Notes: generated by a model not told the origin, from the letters alone. 64,000 nt of DNA from Porphyromonadaceae bacterium UBA7176 (GCA_002491245.1 DKVO01000035.1:1-64000), one strand, 5' to 3'. Counted from the stretch's first letter, positions 52,828-62,574 are shown. Translations and numbers: made by a program.

Positions 52828-55800
52828 TCAGAGCGGAGAGATGCGGAATGCGCAGGTGTAGGTGCTGTCGTGTTTCAGAATGAATTCCGGACGTGGGCCT
52901 GGACCGCAACTTGCGCTGCCGAGTCCGCGAGTGGCGCAGTCGATGTTCAACACCGTTTCAGGACGCTGAACACGTCCGAGTTCATGGCCATATTTTGCTT
53001 GCCACAAATCCTCGTCGGTGAAATGTAAGGCAGTGAAATCGAAGTAGTCATCGCCAAGAGCGCTTATCTTCACGCCGCCTCCATTGCGGCCATCGGCAAG
53101 TGTGAGCCAACGAGTGTCGGTGCGTGTGCCCATGCTTTGGCTGCGCACGTAATTCTCGCGCATGGCATTGACTGTAGTGGCATACTTTCCAACAAATGCT
53201 GCTGCCTTACGGTCGGGATAGTTCTCAATAGGTCCGCGGCCAAACCATTCAATATTTTCCAGCGATGTGTCGAGCATGCAGCGGAGGCCGATGCGAGGCA
53301 ACGCGAAATCCGAAGGAGTGGAGAAGGAGGCGTTCACGTCAATCGAGCCGTCGGCATAAATGGTGTAGTCAATTTTCTGTGGCACAGATGTTTTGCCAAC
53401 TGTGGTAACCGATTCGGTACTTACCATAACCTTATCTCCGTCCTTGGCAACATCATAGCTGAAATTCTCCAAAGCATAGGTGTGTTTCTCAAAATTCTTC
53501 GGCTCATTGCTGATTGAACGGTAACCGTAGAAAACGGGTCCCTCTTCGGCATGAATTATCTCTTTGCCGTTATAGTCAAGACTTGTGAGCACTCCAGTTT
53601 CCTTGTTGAAGGCAATTCGCCAGCCATCGCCTGAGAAAATCACATTGCCAACATGATTCTCTACATCGATTTTGCCTTCAGCAACCACCGCTGCAGCGGT
53701 GTGCTTTCCACCGATAGGAAGCTGTGAGGATGCAACAACATGGCCTGCATTGGCCCAGTTATAGTCCTTGGTGGTCACTACATAGAGATTTATGAAATAC
53801 TCAGCTGTGGGGTCGGTTACAAACGTCTGCATAGGAACTGCCACCTCGCAGTTCATGCTTGGCTTGCAATCAGGCAGAGCGATCTCATTTTCAGCAACCA
53901 CCTCACCATTTTTCTGAATGTTGTAGCGCAGCTTGAAATCAGAAAGGTTATGCACAGTGTAGTCATTCTGCAGCACTATGCTGTCAGGCTTATCCTGACG
54001 GAAACGGATGTATTGATAAACAGCCTTCACTTCAAGCAGTTTCGGGGTGATTGCACGGTCCGGAGTAATGATGCCGTTGCAGCAGAAGTCGCGGTCGTTG
54101 GGGGTATCGCCGAAGCTTCCGCCGAAATAGTAGTTTATATTGGGTTCGCCTGGCTTGTTGATTCCCTGGTCCACCCAATCCCAGATGCAACCGCCGATCA
54201 TGCGTTCGGAATGATTCTGGATGTAATCCCAATACTGGTCAAGATTGCCGATTGAATTGCCCATAGCATGATTATATTCGCAGAGGAAGAATGGCTTCTG
54301 TGCGCCATTGCGGTCCATTTGGGCCATGCTTTCCAAGGAGGGATACATGCGCGAATCCATATCGGCCACGGAATTCATGCCCTCATAATGGATGGGACGT
54401 GTGGGGTCGATTGCCTTCACGGCTTCGTATTCAGCCTCGATGTTGCAGCCCTCGCCGCTCTCGTTACCGAGACTCCAGAATATGATTGACGGATGATTCT
54501 TGTCGCGTTGCACCATGCGTACGGCGCGGTCAACATAAGCATCTTTCCACGAAGGGTTGTTCGAGAGCGAGTAATTGCCATGACACTCCACATCAGCCTC
54601 GTCCATTACGTAAATACCATAATGGTCAAACAGTGCATACATTTTCGGTGATTTAGGATAATGGCTGGTGCGGATGGTGTTGAGATTGTGGCGTTTGTAA
54701 AGCAGAACATCCTCAAGCATTGTCTCAACCGGCATCACACGCCCCAGCTGCGGATGCGTGTCGTGGTGGTTTGCACCCTTGAACATGGTGAGCATTCCGT
54801 TTATGTAAACCTTGTTGTTTTTGATCTCAATGTTGCGGAAGCCATATTTCTGTGTTGTTGCCTCAAGTATATTTCCGTCGGCATCAAGCAACTCGATATC
54901 AACTGTGTAAAGATTTGGCTCCTCAGCACTCCACAACAACGGGGTTTCAAGCGCGAGGCCATTATTGATCTCCAGTTCCTTGCCATTCTTCACCAAAGAA
55001 GGCTGTGAAGTTACTGTGGCGAGAGTCTTGCCGTTAGCATCAATCAGCGAAGTACGCACGCTTACGGGAGCTACCTTCTTGCCATCGTTGCGCACTGTCG
55101 CGGCGATGGAAAGCTCTGCCTTATCATAGTTGGGCGAGAGTTTTGACGTTAAGTAAAGGTCGCGCAGATGAGTTTTTGGTGTTGCTGTGAGATATACATC
55201 ACGATGGAGACCACTCATGCGGAACATATCCTGATCCTCAAGATAGCTGCCATCGCTCCAGCGGTAAACCTCAACTGCAAGAGTGTTCTTGCCAGGTTTC
55301 ACATATTTGGTGATGTCAAAGCGTGCATCGTTGTTGGCGCCCTGGCTGTAGCCCACTTTTTTACCATTGACCCACACATACATGGCGCTGTAGCATCCTT
55401 CGAAGGTAAGGAAAACTTCTTTGTCGTTCCACGATTTTGGAAGCGTGAAGTCACGGCGATATGACCCCACGGCATTAGGCTCATCGTTGATGGTGTAGCC
55501 GCGCTGCCCCTGGATGAATGGCGGATTGTTGCGGAACGGATAGGTGATGTTGGTGTAGATCGGTGTGCCATATCCCATCATTTCCCAGTTGAGTGGTACG
55601 GGGATTTCATCCCAACCGCTCACATCGAATGATGGTTTATAGAAATTCATGGGGCGTTCCTCGGGTGCCTTCACCCAATGGAACTTCCATTTGCCATTGA
55701 GCAGCATGTGGCGGCTCGAAGCGGTGCGTTCCCACGGGTGAGCATACGATGGGTCGGCTTTCATCTCATCAACTGAAGCGAAGGGGATAAAAGTTGCTGC

Positions 55801-56382
55801 ACCAGGCTCCTTGTTTATGGAAAAAATTCTCTCATTTTCCCAATCGTTGGTGCTGCTGGTTTTAGGTGCTTCGAACTTTGCCTTGAGGTCAGATTTTTCA
55901 AGAGTCCACTTCTGGGACTTTGACGCGGCATCGGGTGTGTGCTGAACCAGCGGTTCGCCGAACTGCGGAGCATCGCTCGTTGAAAGAGCCAACCCTGCCG
56001 ACACTCCGGTGATGGAATAAGTGCCATCGGAGTTTTCCCTGACTTTCCAATGCTGATTGCCATTGCTGGAACTAAAATTCCACTGTACAACCTTTTCACC
56101 TGGTTTCGGACCGTTGTTATTGTCGATAGCAAGCTCAGATATGGGAGCCACAATGCAATATACGTCCTTCTCCACCGGCACAAACTGCCAGACCTGCGAC
56201 ACCTTTCCGGCATCAGGTTTGGAAAGGATCAGACCGGCACCGGGAGAATAGCTTTCCTGGTTGTCGATTACCAATCCCGAGGCATTTTTCAGAACATAAT
56301 TCTGCCCGGGTTTTATTGCAGCTTCAGTCGGAATCATCACTGCCGAAGCAAAAGCGCATAACGCGATGAATTTAATTTTCAT
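52828..56382 (-). CDS. GH2 beta-galactosidase with N-terminal ricin-type lectin domain
   Basis: A 1184-residue secreted LacZ-type enzyme. It has a signal peptide (residues 1-21) and a ricin-B-like trefoil (about 25-165, with repeated QxW: QVWQF, QHWKV, QKWTL), which should bind sugar. Then come the GH2 jelly roll, an Ig-like domain and the barrel with HHDTHPQLGRVM, the acid/base Glu641 in WSLGNESGEG, and the nucleophile Glu702 in FLCEYNHAMGNS. The small-chain domain (WRIAFNKETGVLTSLDYNGKEI) and a late GRGPIENYPDR follow. It starts 27 bases after the M16 gene, so it may be the last member of the large minus-strand operon. Substrate could be beta-galactans or host glycans. Confidence 0.92.
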   Translation of the reverse strand: MKIKFIALCAFASAVMIPTEAAIKPGQNYVLKNASGLVIDNQESYSPGAGLILSKPDAGKVSQVWQFVPVEKDVYCIVAPISELAIDNNNGPKPGEKVVQWNFSSSNGNQHWKVRENSDGTYSITGVSAGLALSTSDAPQFGEPLVQHTPDAASKSQKWTLEKSDLKAKFEAPKTSSTNDWENERIFSINKEPGAATFIPFASVDEMKADPSYAHPWERTASSRHMLLNGKWKFHWVKAPEERPMNFYKPSFDVSGWDEIPVPLNWEMMGYGTPIYTNITYPFRNNPPFIQGQRGYTINDEPNAVGSYRRDFTLPKSWNDKEVFLTFEGCYSAMYVWVNGKKVGYSQGANNDARFDITKYVKPGKNTLAVEVYRWSDGSYLEDQDMFRMSGLHRDVYLTATPKTHLRDLYLTSKLSPNYDKAELSIAATVRNDGKKVAPVSVRTSLIDANGKTLATVTSQPSLVKNGKELEINNGLALETPLLWSAEEPNLYTVDIELLDADGNILEATTQKYGFRNIEIKNNKVYINGMLTMFKGANHHDTHPQLGRVMPVETMLEDVLLYKRHNLNTIRTSHYPKSPKMYALFDHYGIYVMDEADVECHGNYSLSNNPSWKDAYVDRAVRMVQRDKNHPSIIFWSLGNESGEGCNIEAEYEAVKAIDPTRPIHYEGMNSVADMDSRMYPSLESMAQMDRNGAQKPFFLCEYNHAMGNSIGNLDQYWDYIQNHSERMIGGCIWDWVDQGINKPGEPNINYYFGGSFGDTPNDRDFCCNGIITPDRAITPKLLEVKAVYQYIRFRQDKPDSIVLQNDYTVHNLSDFKLRYNIQKNGEVVAENEIALPDCKPSMNCEVAVPMQTFVTDPTAEYFINLYVVTTKDYNWANAGHVVASSQLPIGGKHTAAAVVAEGKIDVENHVGNVIFSGDGWRIAFNKETGVLTSLDYNGKEIIHAEEGPVFYGYRSISNEPKNFEKHTYALENFSYDVAKDGDKVMVSTESVTTVGKTSVPQKIDYTIYADGSIDVNASFSTPSDFALPRIGLRCMLDTSLENIEWFGRGPIENYPDRKAAAFVGKYATTVNAMRENYVRSQSMGTRTDTRWLTLADGRNGGGVKISALGDDYFDFTALHFTDEDLWQAKYGHELGRVQRPETVLNIDCATRGLGSASCGPGPRPEFILKHDSTYTCAFRISPL

Positions 56383-56409
56383 ATGTATTCTATTTCAGGA
56401 TTTAAGGTC

Positions 56410-57681
56410 TTATCTGACGATGGATATGCGGAGTTCGTCAGGGTTGAGATATTGTGCGGAGATGCGTGCGATGTCGTCGGACGAGAGATTTTGCAAAACC
56501 GATTGCTGGCGTTCGAAATATCCGGCCGGTATGCCTACAAGGTTCTGCGAGGCATAGTTCTGCATCACCGACAGTGGATTGTCGAGCAACTCGGCCAGTC
56601 CGCTCATCGCGTATGTGCGGAATCGCTCGAGTTCTTCGCCACTGGGCGGATTTAAAGACATACCGGCCATTTCGTGGCGTATTTCATCGACGACAATATC
56701 GGCTGCGTTGCGGTCGGTGAGTGTGCCGATATAGATGTTTGCACCGTCCTGTCCGCCCATCAGGCTTGCGTTTATGCCGTATGTCAGTCCTTTGTCCTCG
56801 CGGATATTGCTCATAAGTCGGCTGCCGAAGTAGCCGCCGAGCGCCATTACGGCAAAACGCAGAGGCACGTAATCAGGATGTTGGCGGCCGGGAGCCGGTA
56901 TTGCGCACGATATGGCCGCCTGCATGGTGCCCGGCATTTGGGTGACGACGCATGTTCCGGCTGGGGATGGTGTGGCCGGATGCAGTTCGATCGGATAGCC
57001 TTTGCCGAGAGCCGGGATACGTTCGAGAAACTCACGGACGGCCGCGATCGATGCTTCGTCGAGAAGACCGGAGAGAAAAGCATGTGTTTTCGACGGGCTT
57101 ATAAGCTGCCGATGATGGGCTGTCAGGCTTTCCGTACTCACGGCTTCGATGTCGTTTTCGGTCATTTCGTGGGCCAGTGGATTGCCTTCTCCCCATATCA
57201 GCGGTTGCAGTTTGAGGTCGGCAACAGCCGATGGGTCTTCCCTGGCGGTGCGTAATGCGGTGATAAACTTGGCTTTTGCAACATCGAGGCGTTCTTGCGG
57301 AAACACAGAGTCGACTATCATATCAGCCAATACCGGCAGAATGTAAGGCAGGCGCGATGTCAGCGACATCGCAGATACAGCGCAGTGATGAGTCTGCATC
57401 TGTGTGGCGAAACGGACGCCGTTGAAGTCGATTTCTTCGGCAATTTCTTTGGCCGGGCGTATCCGCGTGCCTTCCGACAACTGGCTTAAGAGTACTTTTG
57501 CCGTTGCTTCACCCATTTCGGCCATGCCTCCGGAGAAATGCAGCGAGAGTTTGCATATCGGTTGGTCGCCTCCGCTGAAACGGTGGAAAACGATGCCGTT
57601 GGAGAGATGTTCAACAGTCTCGTCAGGCAAAGTCATGGAAGAAAAGGGTCGGACAGATGGTGGAGTGGAGCGATCGGGCAT
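56410..57681 (-). CDS. M16-family protein lacking the zinc-binding motif
   Basis: A 423-residue protein with the M16 fold: N-terminal VEHLSNGIVFHRFSGG, NPLAHEM, and C-terminal ALGGYFGSRLMSNIREDKGLTYGI, which is the conserved R-x-Y region. The place where active members have HxxEH reads TAKVLLSQLSEGT, with neither histidine, so it should not hold zinc. Such subunits are usually partners of an active M16 protease, which is not found in this window. There is no signal peptide, so it is probably cytoplasmic or periplasmic by another route. Its ATG overlaps the kdsB stop by one base. Confidence 0.83.
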   Translation of the reverse strand: MPDRSTPPSVRPFSSMTLPDETVEHLSNGIVFHRFSGGDQPICKLSLHFSGGMAEMGEATAKVLLSQLSEGTRIRPAKEIAEEIDFNGVRFATQMQTHHCAVSAMSLTSRLPYILPVLADMIVDSVFPQERLDVAKAKFITALRTAREDPSAVADLKLQPLIWGEGNPLAHEMTENDIEAVSTESLTAHHRQLISPSKTHAFLSGLLDEASIAAVREFLERIPALGKGYPIELHPATPSPAGTCVVTQMPGTMQAAISCAIPAPGRQHPDYVPLRFAVMALGGYFGSRLMSNIREDKGLTYGINASLMGGQDGANIYIGTLTDRNAADIVVDEIRHEMAGMSLNPPSGEELERFRTYAMSGLAELLDNPLSVMQNYASQNLVGIPAGYFERQQSVLQNLSSDDIARISAQYLNPDELRISIVR

Positions 57682-58439
57682 CAGTCGTTAATGTTTCGGT
57701 TGAGATATTCGATTGCGGCCTCGAGGTCGGCAGGTGTGTCGATGCCGATGGTCGGCTCGTCGGTAATGGCCATGCGGATTTTGTATCCTGCGGATAGCCA
57801 TCGCAGCTGCTCGAGCGATTCTGCCTGTTCGAGAGGTGCCTGAGGTATGTCGGCGAGGCGGTCGAGCACGTTGCGACGGTAGGCGTATATGCCTACATGG
57901 GTGTGGAATTTTGTCGTTTCGAGCCAACGTTTCCAATCAGTAGACCTAACATACGGGATGATTGACCTGGAGAAGTAAAGCGCATATCCTTTATCGCCCA
58001 TGACTACTTTGACGAGGTTGGGGTCGAATAGGGCGTCGAAGCCGAGAGCTGGGTCGAATGGACGGGCAAGCGAGGCTATATCGACATCAGCATCGTCGAA
58101 GCATGAGATAAGCGATTTTATCTGCGAGGGGGCGATAAACGGTTCGTCGCCCTGGATGTTGATTATGACGTCGGCATCGGTGGCGAGCAGTGCCGCAGCC
58201 TCGCGCACACGGTCGGTGCCGCTGCGGTGGGTGTCGGAGGTCATTACGGCGCGTCCGCCGAACGCCTCGACAGCATCGGCGATGCGCCGGTCGTCGGTGG
58301 CTACGGCAATATCGTCGAGAACTTCGCCGACACGCTCATATACGCGTTGAATCATGGGTTTGCCGCCGAGGTCGGCGAGAGGTTTGCCGGGAAAACGGCT
58401 CGACGCATACCGCGCCGGAATGATACCGATGACTTTCAT
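57681..58439 (-). CDS. kdsB: 3-deoxy-manno-octulosonate cytidylyltransferase
   Basis: A 252-residue enzyme making CMP-KDO, the donor used by WaaA. The N-terminal IGIIPARYASSRFPGKPLADLGGKPM is the nucleotide-binding region, followed by VMTSDTHRSGTDRV, NIQGDEPF, and TKFHTHVGIYAYRRNVL. Length is normal. It is translationally coupled to the M16 gene (TGATG) and lies 25 bases after the alcohol dehydrogenase gene. Confidence 0.95.
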   Translation of the reverse strand: MKVIGIIPARYASSRFPGKPLADLGGKPMIQRVYERVGEVLDDIAVATDDRRIADAVEAFGGRAVMTSDTHRSGTDRVREAAALLATDADVIINIQGDEPFIAPSQIKSLISCFDDADVDIASLARPFDPALGFDALFDPNLVKVVMGDKGYALYFSRSIIPYVRSTDWKRWLETTKFHTHVGIYAYRRNVLDRLADIPQAPLEQAESLEQLRWLSAGYKIRMAITDEPTIGIDTPADLEAAIEYLNRNIND

Positions 58440-58464
58440 ATCTGATGTTTCGTTATTAGCAAAA

Positions 58465-59508
58465 TTATAAATTGTCGGGATAGACTGCGACTTTTATCAC
58501 GTTGTCGCTCCGGCTCTCGAAAAGGCCGTATGCTTCTTCGATTTTAGAGAATGGGAAAGTGTGGGTGATCAGCGGAGTGGTGTCAAGGCGTCCGGCAGAG
58601 ATCAGGTGCATGATTTCGTCGCAGTCGCAAGCATCGACACCTCCGGTCTTGAATGTGAGGTTCTTGCCATACATGTCGGGTAGCGGCAATATCTGTGGTT
58701 TGTCGTAAAGCGCTACTATTGTCACGATTGCATTTGGCCTTGCGCATTCATATGCCATCCGGAAAGTGGTGTCGGAGCCGGCAACCTCTATCACGCGGTC
58801 GGCGCCGGTATTGCAGGTGGCTTCCATTGTTTTTCCGAAGCACTCCTCGGGGCTTGTCACTGTGACAGAAGGAAACAATTTTTGGATGAAATGGCGTCTT
58901 GACCTGTCGCTTTCGCTCACTATGATTTTTGCCGGATTTTTGAGCTGCACGCACATGAGCGTGCAAATTCCGGTAGGCCCGGCTCCGATGATGAGCACAG
59001 TGTCGTCGGCTGATATTTCGGATATTTTCGCGGCCCAGTATCCTGTGGCGAGGATGTCGCCGACAAACAGCGCCTGACGGTCGGTGACGTTGTCGGGTAT
59101 CTTTGTGAGACCGTTGTCGGCGAACGGTACCCTTACAAGTTCGGTCTGGCCTCCGTCGATACGGCATCCCAAAGCCCATCCTCCGTGCTGATCGGTGCAG
59201 TTGTTGACCCATCCGTGACGGCAGAAGAAGCATTCGCCACAGAAGGTCTCGACATTTACGGCGACACGGTCGCCGGGTTTTACCTTCGATACCGCCGGCC
59301 CTACAGCTTCTACAACACCTACCATCTCGTGACCAACCGTTATCCCCGTGACTGCTTTGGGTACAGCCCCGTGCTTTATGTGCAGGTCGCTTGAACATAT
59401 GCTGCTCAGTGTGACCCTAACGATGGCGTCGCCCGGGTCGGAGATTTCAGGGACCGGTTTGTCCGTTATTCCGAACTGCCCCTGCGAGATATAGGTCAAT
59501 GCTTTCAT
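58465..59508 (-). CDS. Zinc-dependent medium-chain alcohol dehydrogenase
   Basis: A 347-residue MDR-family dehydrogenase. Catalytic zinc ligands are visible in CSSDLH (Cys38) and GHEMVG (His, Glu), and the structural zinc cysteines in CGECFFCRHGWVNNC. The NAD(P)-binding GAGPTG lies near residue 175. Substrate specificity cannot be told, although the family includes secondary alcohol and polyol dehydrogenases. It is 19 bases after the NfeD gene and 25 before kdsB in the same operon. Confidence 0.88.
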   Translation of the reverse strand: MKALTYISQGQFGITDKPVPEISDPGDAIVRVTLSSICSSDLHIKHGAVPKAVTGITVGHEMVGVVEAVGPAVSKVKPGDRVAVNVETFCGECFFCRHGWVNNCTDQHGGWALGCRIDGGQTELVRVPFADNGLTKIPDNVTDRQALFVGDILATGYWAAKISEISADDTVLIIGAGPTGICTLMCVQLKNPAKIIVSESDRSRRHFIQKLFPSVTVTSPEECFGKTMEATCNTGADRVIEVAGSDTTFRMAYECARPNAIVTIVALYDKPQILPLPDMYGKNLTFKTGGVDACDCDEIMHLISAGRLDTTPLITHTFPFSKIEEAYGLFESRSDNVIKVAVYPDNL

Positions 59509-59527
59509 ATGGAGCTTATTGAGTGTT

Positions 59528-60844
59528 TTAAGCTTCGGTTACGTAGAGCTGGGCGTTTTCGTATTTTGTCACTTTGACGTTCCGATGAGCGGCGATGAAG
59601 GGCCCGGTTGAGACAGCGTCGAAAATGGTCCCGTCGATTTCGATTTTGCCGGCCGGGCGCATATCGGTCACGGCTTTGCCTGTATGCCCGATGTAGCTTG
59701 CCGGCGACATGTCGACACCCACAAATCCATCGGAAACTTTTAACTCGGTCATGAGCTCGGTGTGCTTGCGGAATACTTTCGGACCTCTCGATGAGGTGAG
59801 GTACACAACAGCAGCAATTGCAAGTAAGCCTCCTATACCGACAATAATCAGCGATCGGCATACAGAAACGAAGTCGAAACCGGTGACGGCATCATTTGAA
59901 AGCATGCCTCCAACAAGAGCAATTACAATCGCTATTATTCCGGAAGCCCCGGTAATACCGAAACCGGGTATGACAAATATCTCGAGTGCTATCAGCGCCA
60001 CACCGATGATGAAGCATAGGAGTACCCAGGCCGGGACGTTTCCGCCAACAAACATCGGCAGAAAGTAGAGCACGGTTGCCACAGATGCTACCGCGGCAGC
60101 GAAACCGAGCCCGGGAGTATGCATCTCCATGTAGATGCCTCCGAGTATGAGCATGACGAGAATGGCCCGGACGGCGGCGTTGGCAAGGAAGCCCATGATG
60201 TCGTCGGCGAGGGTGCTGCGGTAGTACGATACTCCGGCTCCGGCCATGTCGAGGTCGGTGAGCACGGCGTTGAGGTTGGGCGCGATACCGTCGGCATATC
60301 CGCATTCGACAGCCTGGGTGGCTGTCAGCGATACGGAGACTTCGGGATTGACCATTGAAGCGGCTATCGCAGGGTCGCGGCGCCATATGGTGCTATCGCC
60401 GTGGGCGATGCGTCCGTGGTGCTCGGCAGTGGCTCGCATGATGGTGCTCATGTACGACTGGTATTTTTCGGGCATTGGTTCGCCTGCACCATTGACAACT
60501 GTCGCAGAGCCCATGCTTGCAGCCGGGGCCATGTAGACACTGTCGCAGGCGAGGGCTATGAGGGCGCCTGCAGAGGCGGCATTGACGTCGACGTAGGCTA
60601 CAGTCGGCAGGATGCTGCGCATCAGGGCTGTGCGGATGGAGTCGGCGGCATCGAGTGCTCCGCCGTAGGTGTTGAGTTTGACGATGAGGAGGTCGGCACC
60701 CGACTCGATTGCCTGTCGTTCTCCTTGCTTGAAATGGTGGAACGCGCTTTGATCGATTTCGGTTTCGACAGGAATGACGAAAACGCTTCGTGCTTGGGAA
60801 ACCAGGCATACAAGCGACAGGAGGATGGCGATAAAGTGTTTCAT
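59528..60844 (-). CDS. NfeD-family membrane serine protease
   Basis: A 438-residue membrane protein with a signal peptide (residues 1-18) and a ClpP-like protease domain with a Ser-Lys dyad: Ser91 in NAASAGALIAL and Lys127 in PMPEKYQSY. Four or five transmembrane segments follow (about 215-355, including LILGGIYMEMHTPGLGFAAA), and an OB-fold (NfeDC) C-terminal domain (GHTGKAVTDMRPAGKIEIDG). Relatives cleave membrane proteins such as stomatins. No stomatin-like gene adjoins it here. It overlaps the flippase-like gene by four bases (ATGA). Confidence 0.9.
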   Translation of the reverse strand: MKHFIAILLSLVCLVSQARSVFVIPVETEIDQSAFHHFKQGERQAIESGADLLIVKLNTYGGALDAADSIRTALMRSILPTVAYVDVNAASAGALIALACDSVYMAPAASMGSATVVNGAGEPMPEKYQSYMSTIMRATAEHHGRIAHGDSTIWRRDPAIAASMVNPEVSVSLTATQAVECGYADGIAPNLNAVLTDLDMAGAGVSYYRSTLADDIMGFLANAAVRAILVMLILGGIYMEMHTPGLGFAAAVASVATVLYFLPMFVGGNVPAWVLLCFIIGVALIALEIFVIPGFGITGASGIIAIVIALVGGMLSNDAVTGFDFVSVCRSLIIVGIGGLLAIAAVVYLTSSRGPKVFRKHTELMTELKVSDGFVGVDMSPASYIGHTGKAVTDMRPAGKIEIDGTIFDAVSTGPFIAAHRNVKVTKYENAQLYVTEA

Positions 60845-61893
60845 GACGGGGAGTTATTACGTGCGTTTTTGCCGAAATATCCGGGCAGTAGTGCGACACC
60901 GGCGATGAGGTAGATGTAGTAGCTGAACAGACGCCACACCAGGGCGAGGATTGCGGCGACGCCGAGGTCGCCGATCAGATCGCCGTAATAGTTTGCGAAC
61001 AGCCACTCGCTGATGCCGCTTCCTCCCGGGGTTGGGCTGACCATGAGGACTACCCACACAACGAACTGGCGGCCGAAGACAAGAAGGCCTGAGGCAGAGG
61101 GGACGAATGCCCAGAAGAGGGCGTTGACGACGAAGTAGCGCGAGAACCAGCTCAGGACTGTGCCTCCGAATACCTGTGCCCACCAGGCCCTCGAGCGGCC
61201 TTTGACCCAGTTGGATGTGGCGACCATGTTGTCGGCCATGCCTTCGATGTTGTGGCGCCAGCGTTTCAGCCATCGCCATGCGGCGATGCGCGAGAGGATG
61301 CGCCTTGTAGCTTCGGGTTTGCCTATTATTGCGAAGTAGAGGATTGATGTCCAGATACATATGCCGGCATATACAAGCCAGAATACTAATTTGACACCGC
61401 CGAGGAACAGCTCAGAACCGCCGCTACTGATGCCGGGCATACCGAAGAGGTCGTCCCACGGGAGGATGAGGAGGATAATTGGGCAGAAGATGACGAAAAA
61501 GAGTTCGTCGAGAAATAATGTAGTGAGGGTCAGTGAAGTGGCTCGTCCAAGCTTGATGCCTTCGCGGTTGAGGTAGAAGATTGCGAGGGCACTGCCCCCG
61601 ACCACCGATGGCGTTATGGCGGATGTGAAGGCGCACATTATGTCGGTGCGCCAAGCCCGTTTCCATGTGAGATCGCCTGCGGCGATAGTGTGAAACCGCC
61701 AAGCGAGGCCGAAGTCGCGGCCGACGACGAAAATGAATGCCAGACAAAGACCGACGAGAGTGCGGCTGTCAAAGGTTATCGACCGCAGTGTGTCGGCATC
61801 GATGTCGCGGCGAAACAGCCATATTGCGACGGCGACACCCAAAACAAGCGGCAGAACTATGCGCCACAGGGTTTTTGTCAGGTCTTTTGTCAT
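60841..61893 (-). CDS. Flippase-like (YbhN/AglD-type) integral membrane protein
   Basis: A 350-residue protein with seven or eight transmembrane segments from residue 12 to about 340. It carries the family hallmarks TPSVVGGSALAIFYLNREG in the N-terminal half and SPTPGGSGISEWLF near residue 285. The family (lysylphosphatidylglycerol synthase transmembrane region or UPF0104) is thought to move lipids or lipid-linked sugars; here no synthase domain is attached. It begins 3 bases after the ThiE-like stop and overlaps the NfeD gene by four bases. Confidence 0.87.
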   Translation of the reverse strand: MTKDLTKTLWRIVLPLVLGVAVAIWLFRRDIDADTLRSITFDSRTLVGLCLAFIFVVGRDFGLAWRFHTIAAGDLTWKRAWRTDIMCAFTSAITPSVVGGSALAIFYLNREGIKLGRATSLTLTTLFLDELFFVIFCPIILLILPWDDLFGMPGISSGGSELFLGGVKLVFWLVYAGICIWTSILYFAIIGKPEATRRILSRIAAWRWLKRWRHNIEGMADNMVATSNWVKGRSRAWWAQVFGGTVLSWFSRYFVVNALFWAFVPSASGLLVFGRQFVVWVVLMVSPTPGGSGISEWLFANYYGDLIGDLGVAAILALVWRLFSYYIYLIAGVALLPGYFGKNARNNSPS

Positions 61894-61896
61894 GGT

Positions 61897-62466
61897 TTAC
61901 TCGGTGAGTGCAATAAGGCTTGCGACGGTTGCGACAGGATCGGGAGTGTCGAAAATGCCGTCGGTGACATAAAAACCGGAGAAACCGAGGGCGAGCATGT
62001 CGGAGTAATGGTCTTGAAGCCCACGGGCATCGGTGAGTGCGACAAATGGGATTTCGACGCCACAGCGACGAGCGTCGGCGATAATGGCGGTGTCGGTGCC
62101 GGGAGCGATGACGAGGTAGTCGATGTCGGCTTTTGCAAGAGTGATGGCAGAGTCGGCTGATGCTATTTGTGCACCGACGATTGCTTCCGCGCCGAGGTCG
62201 TCGCGAGTCTTGACTGGATTGCTCCCGAGGTCGAGGTAGACACCGTGGGCACTGAGTTCGCGGACGGCCGAGACGTCGTTCGCAACACTGAGCATGACTC
62301 CGGCGTCGCGGCACAGGGGCACAAGTTCTTCTGCTATGTCGCGCCAGTGGCCGGGGTCGGCGTCGGGCATGTCTATCACAAGCCACAAGCAGCCACCTTC
62401 GACTGCCATCTGGCCCATTTCGCTTATCGAATATCGCCCTGAATGAGCGAGTCGTATCTGTATCAT
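61897..62466 (-). CDS. ThiE-like (thiamine-phosphate synthase-like) TIM-barrel protein
   Basis: A 189-residue protein resembling thiamine-phosphate synthase or its TenI relatives: LVPLCRDAGVMLSVANDV, HGVYLDLGSNP, IVGAQIASADSAITLAKADIDYLVIAPG and GFSGFYVTDGIF. The signature region is divergent (HGVYLDLGSN where ThiE normally reads HGVHLGQxD), which makes true ThiE activity doubtful. It opens the minus-strand operon. The start at 62466 fits the homologous N-terminus; the frame is open upstream to 62517 but that crosses the promoter (62522-62515). Confidence 0.7.
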   Translation of the reverse strand: MIQIRLAHSGRYSISEMGQMAVEGGCLWLVIDMPDADPGHWRDIAEELVPLCRDAGVMLSVANDVSAVRELSAHGVYLDLGSNPVKTRDDLGAEAIVGAQIASADSAITLAKADIDYLVIAPGTDTAIIADARRCGVEIPFVALTDARGLQDHYSDMLALGFSGFYVTDGIFDTPDPVATVASLIALTE

Positions 62467-62514
62467 AGTGATTTTAAGAAGTTTTCGCTCTATCATAAGA
62501 GAGCAATAATGATA

Positions 62515-62522
62515 CAAAGTTA
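62515..62522 (-). promoter_or_regulatory. Promoter of the seven-gene minus-strand operon
   Basis: TAACTTTG on the minus strand (62522-62515), 48 bases upstream of the ThiE-like ATG. A T-rich -33 region replaces TTTG. No other -7 element was seen in the gaps between the six or seven downstream genes. Confidence 0.6.
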
Positions 62523-62574
62523 CAAAAATTCCATAAATATGAAAAACGGGGGATAAAAGTTGGTGCGGATGTTG

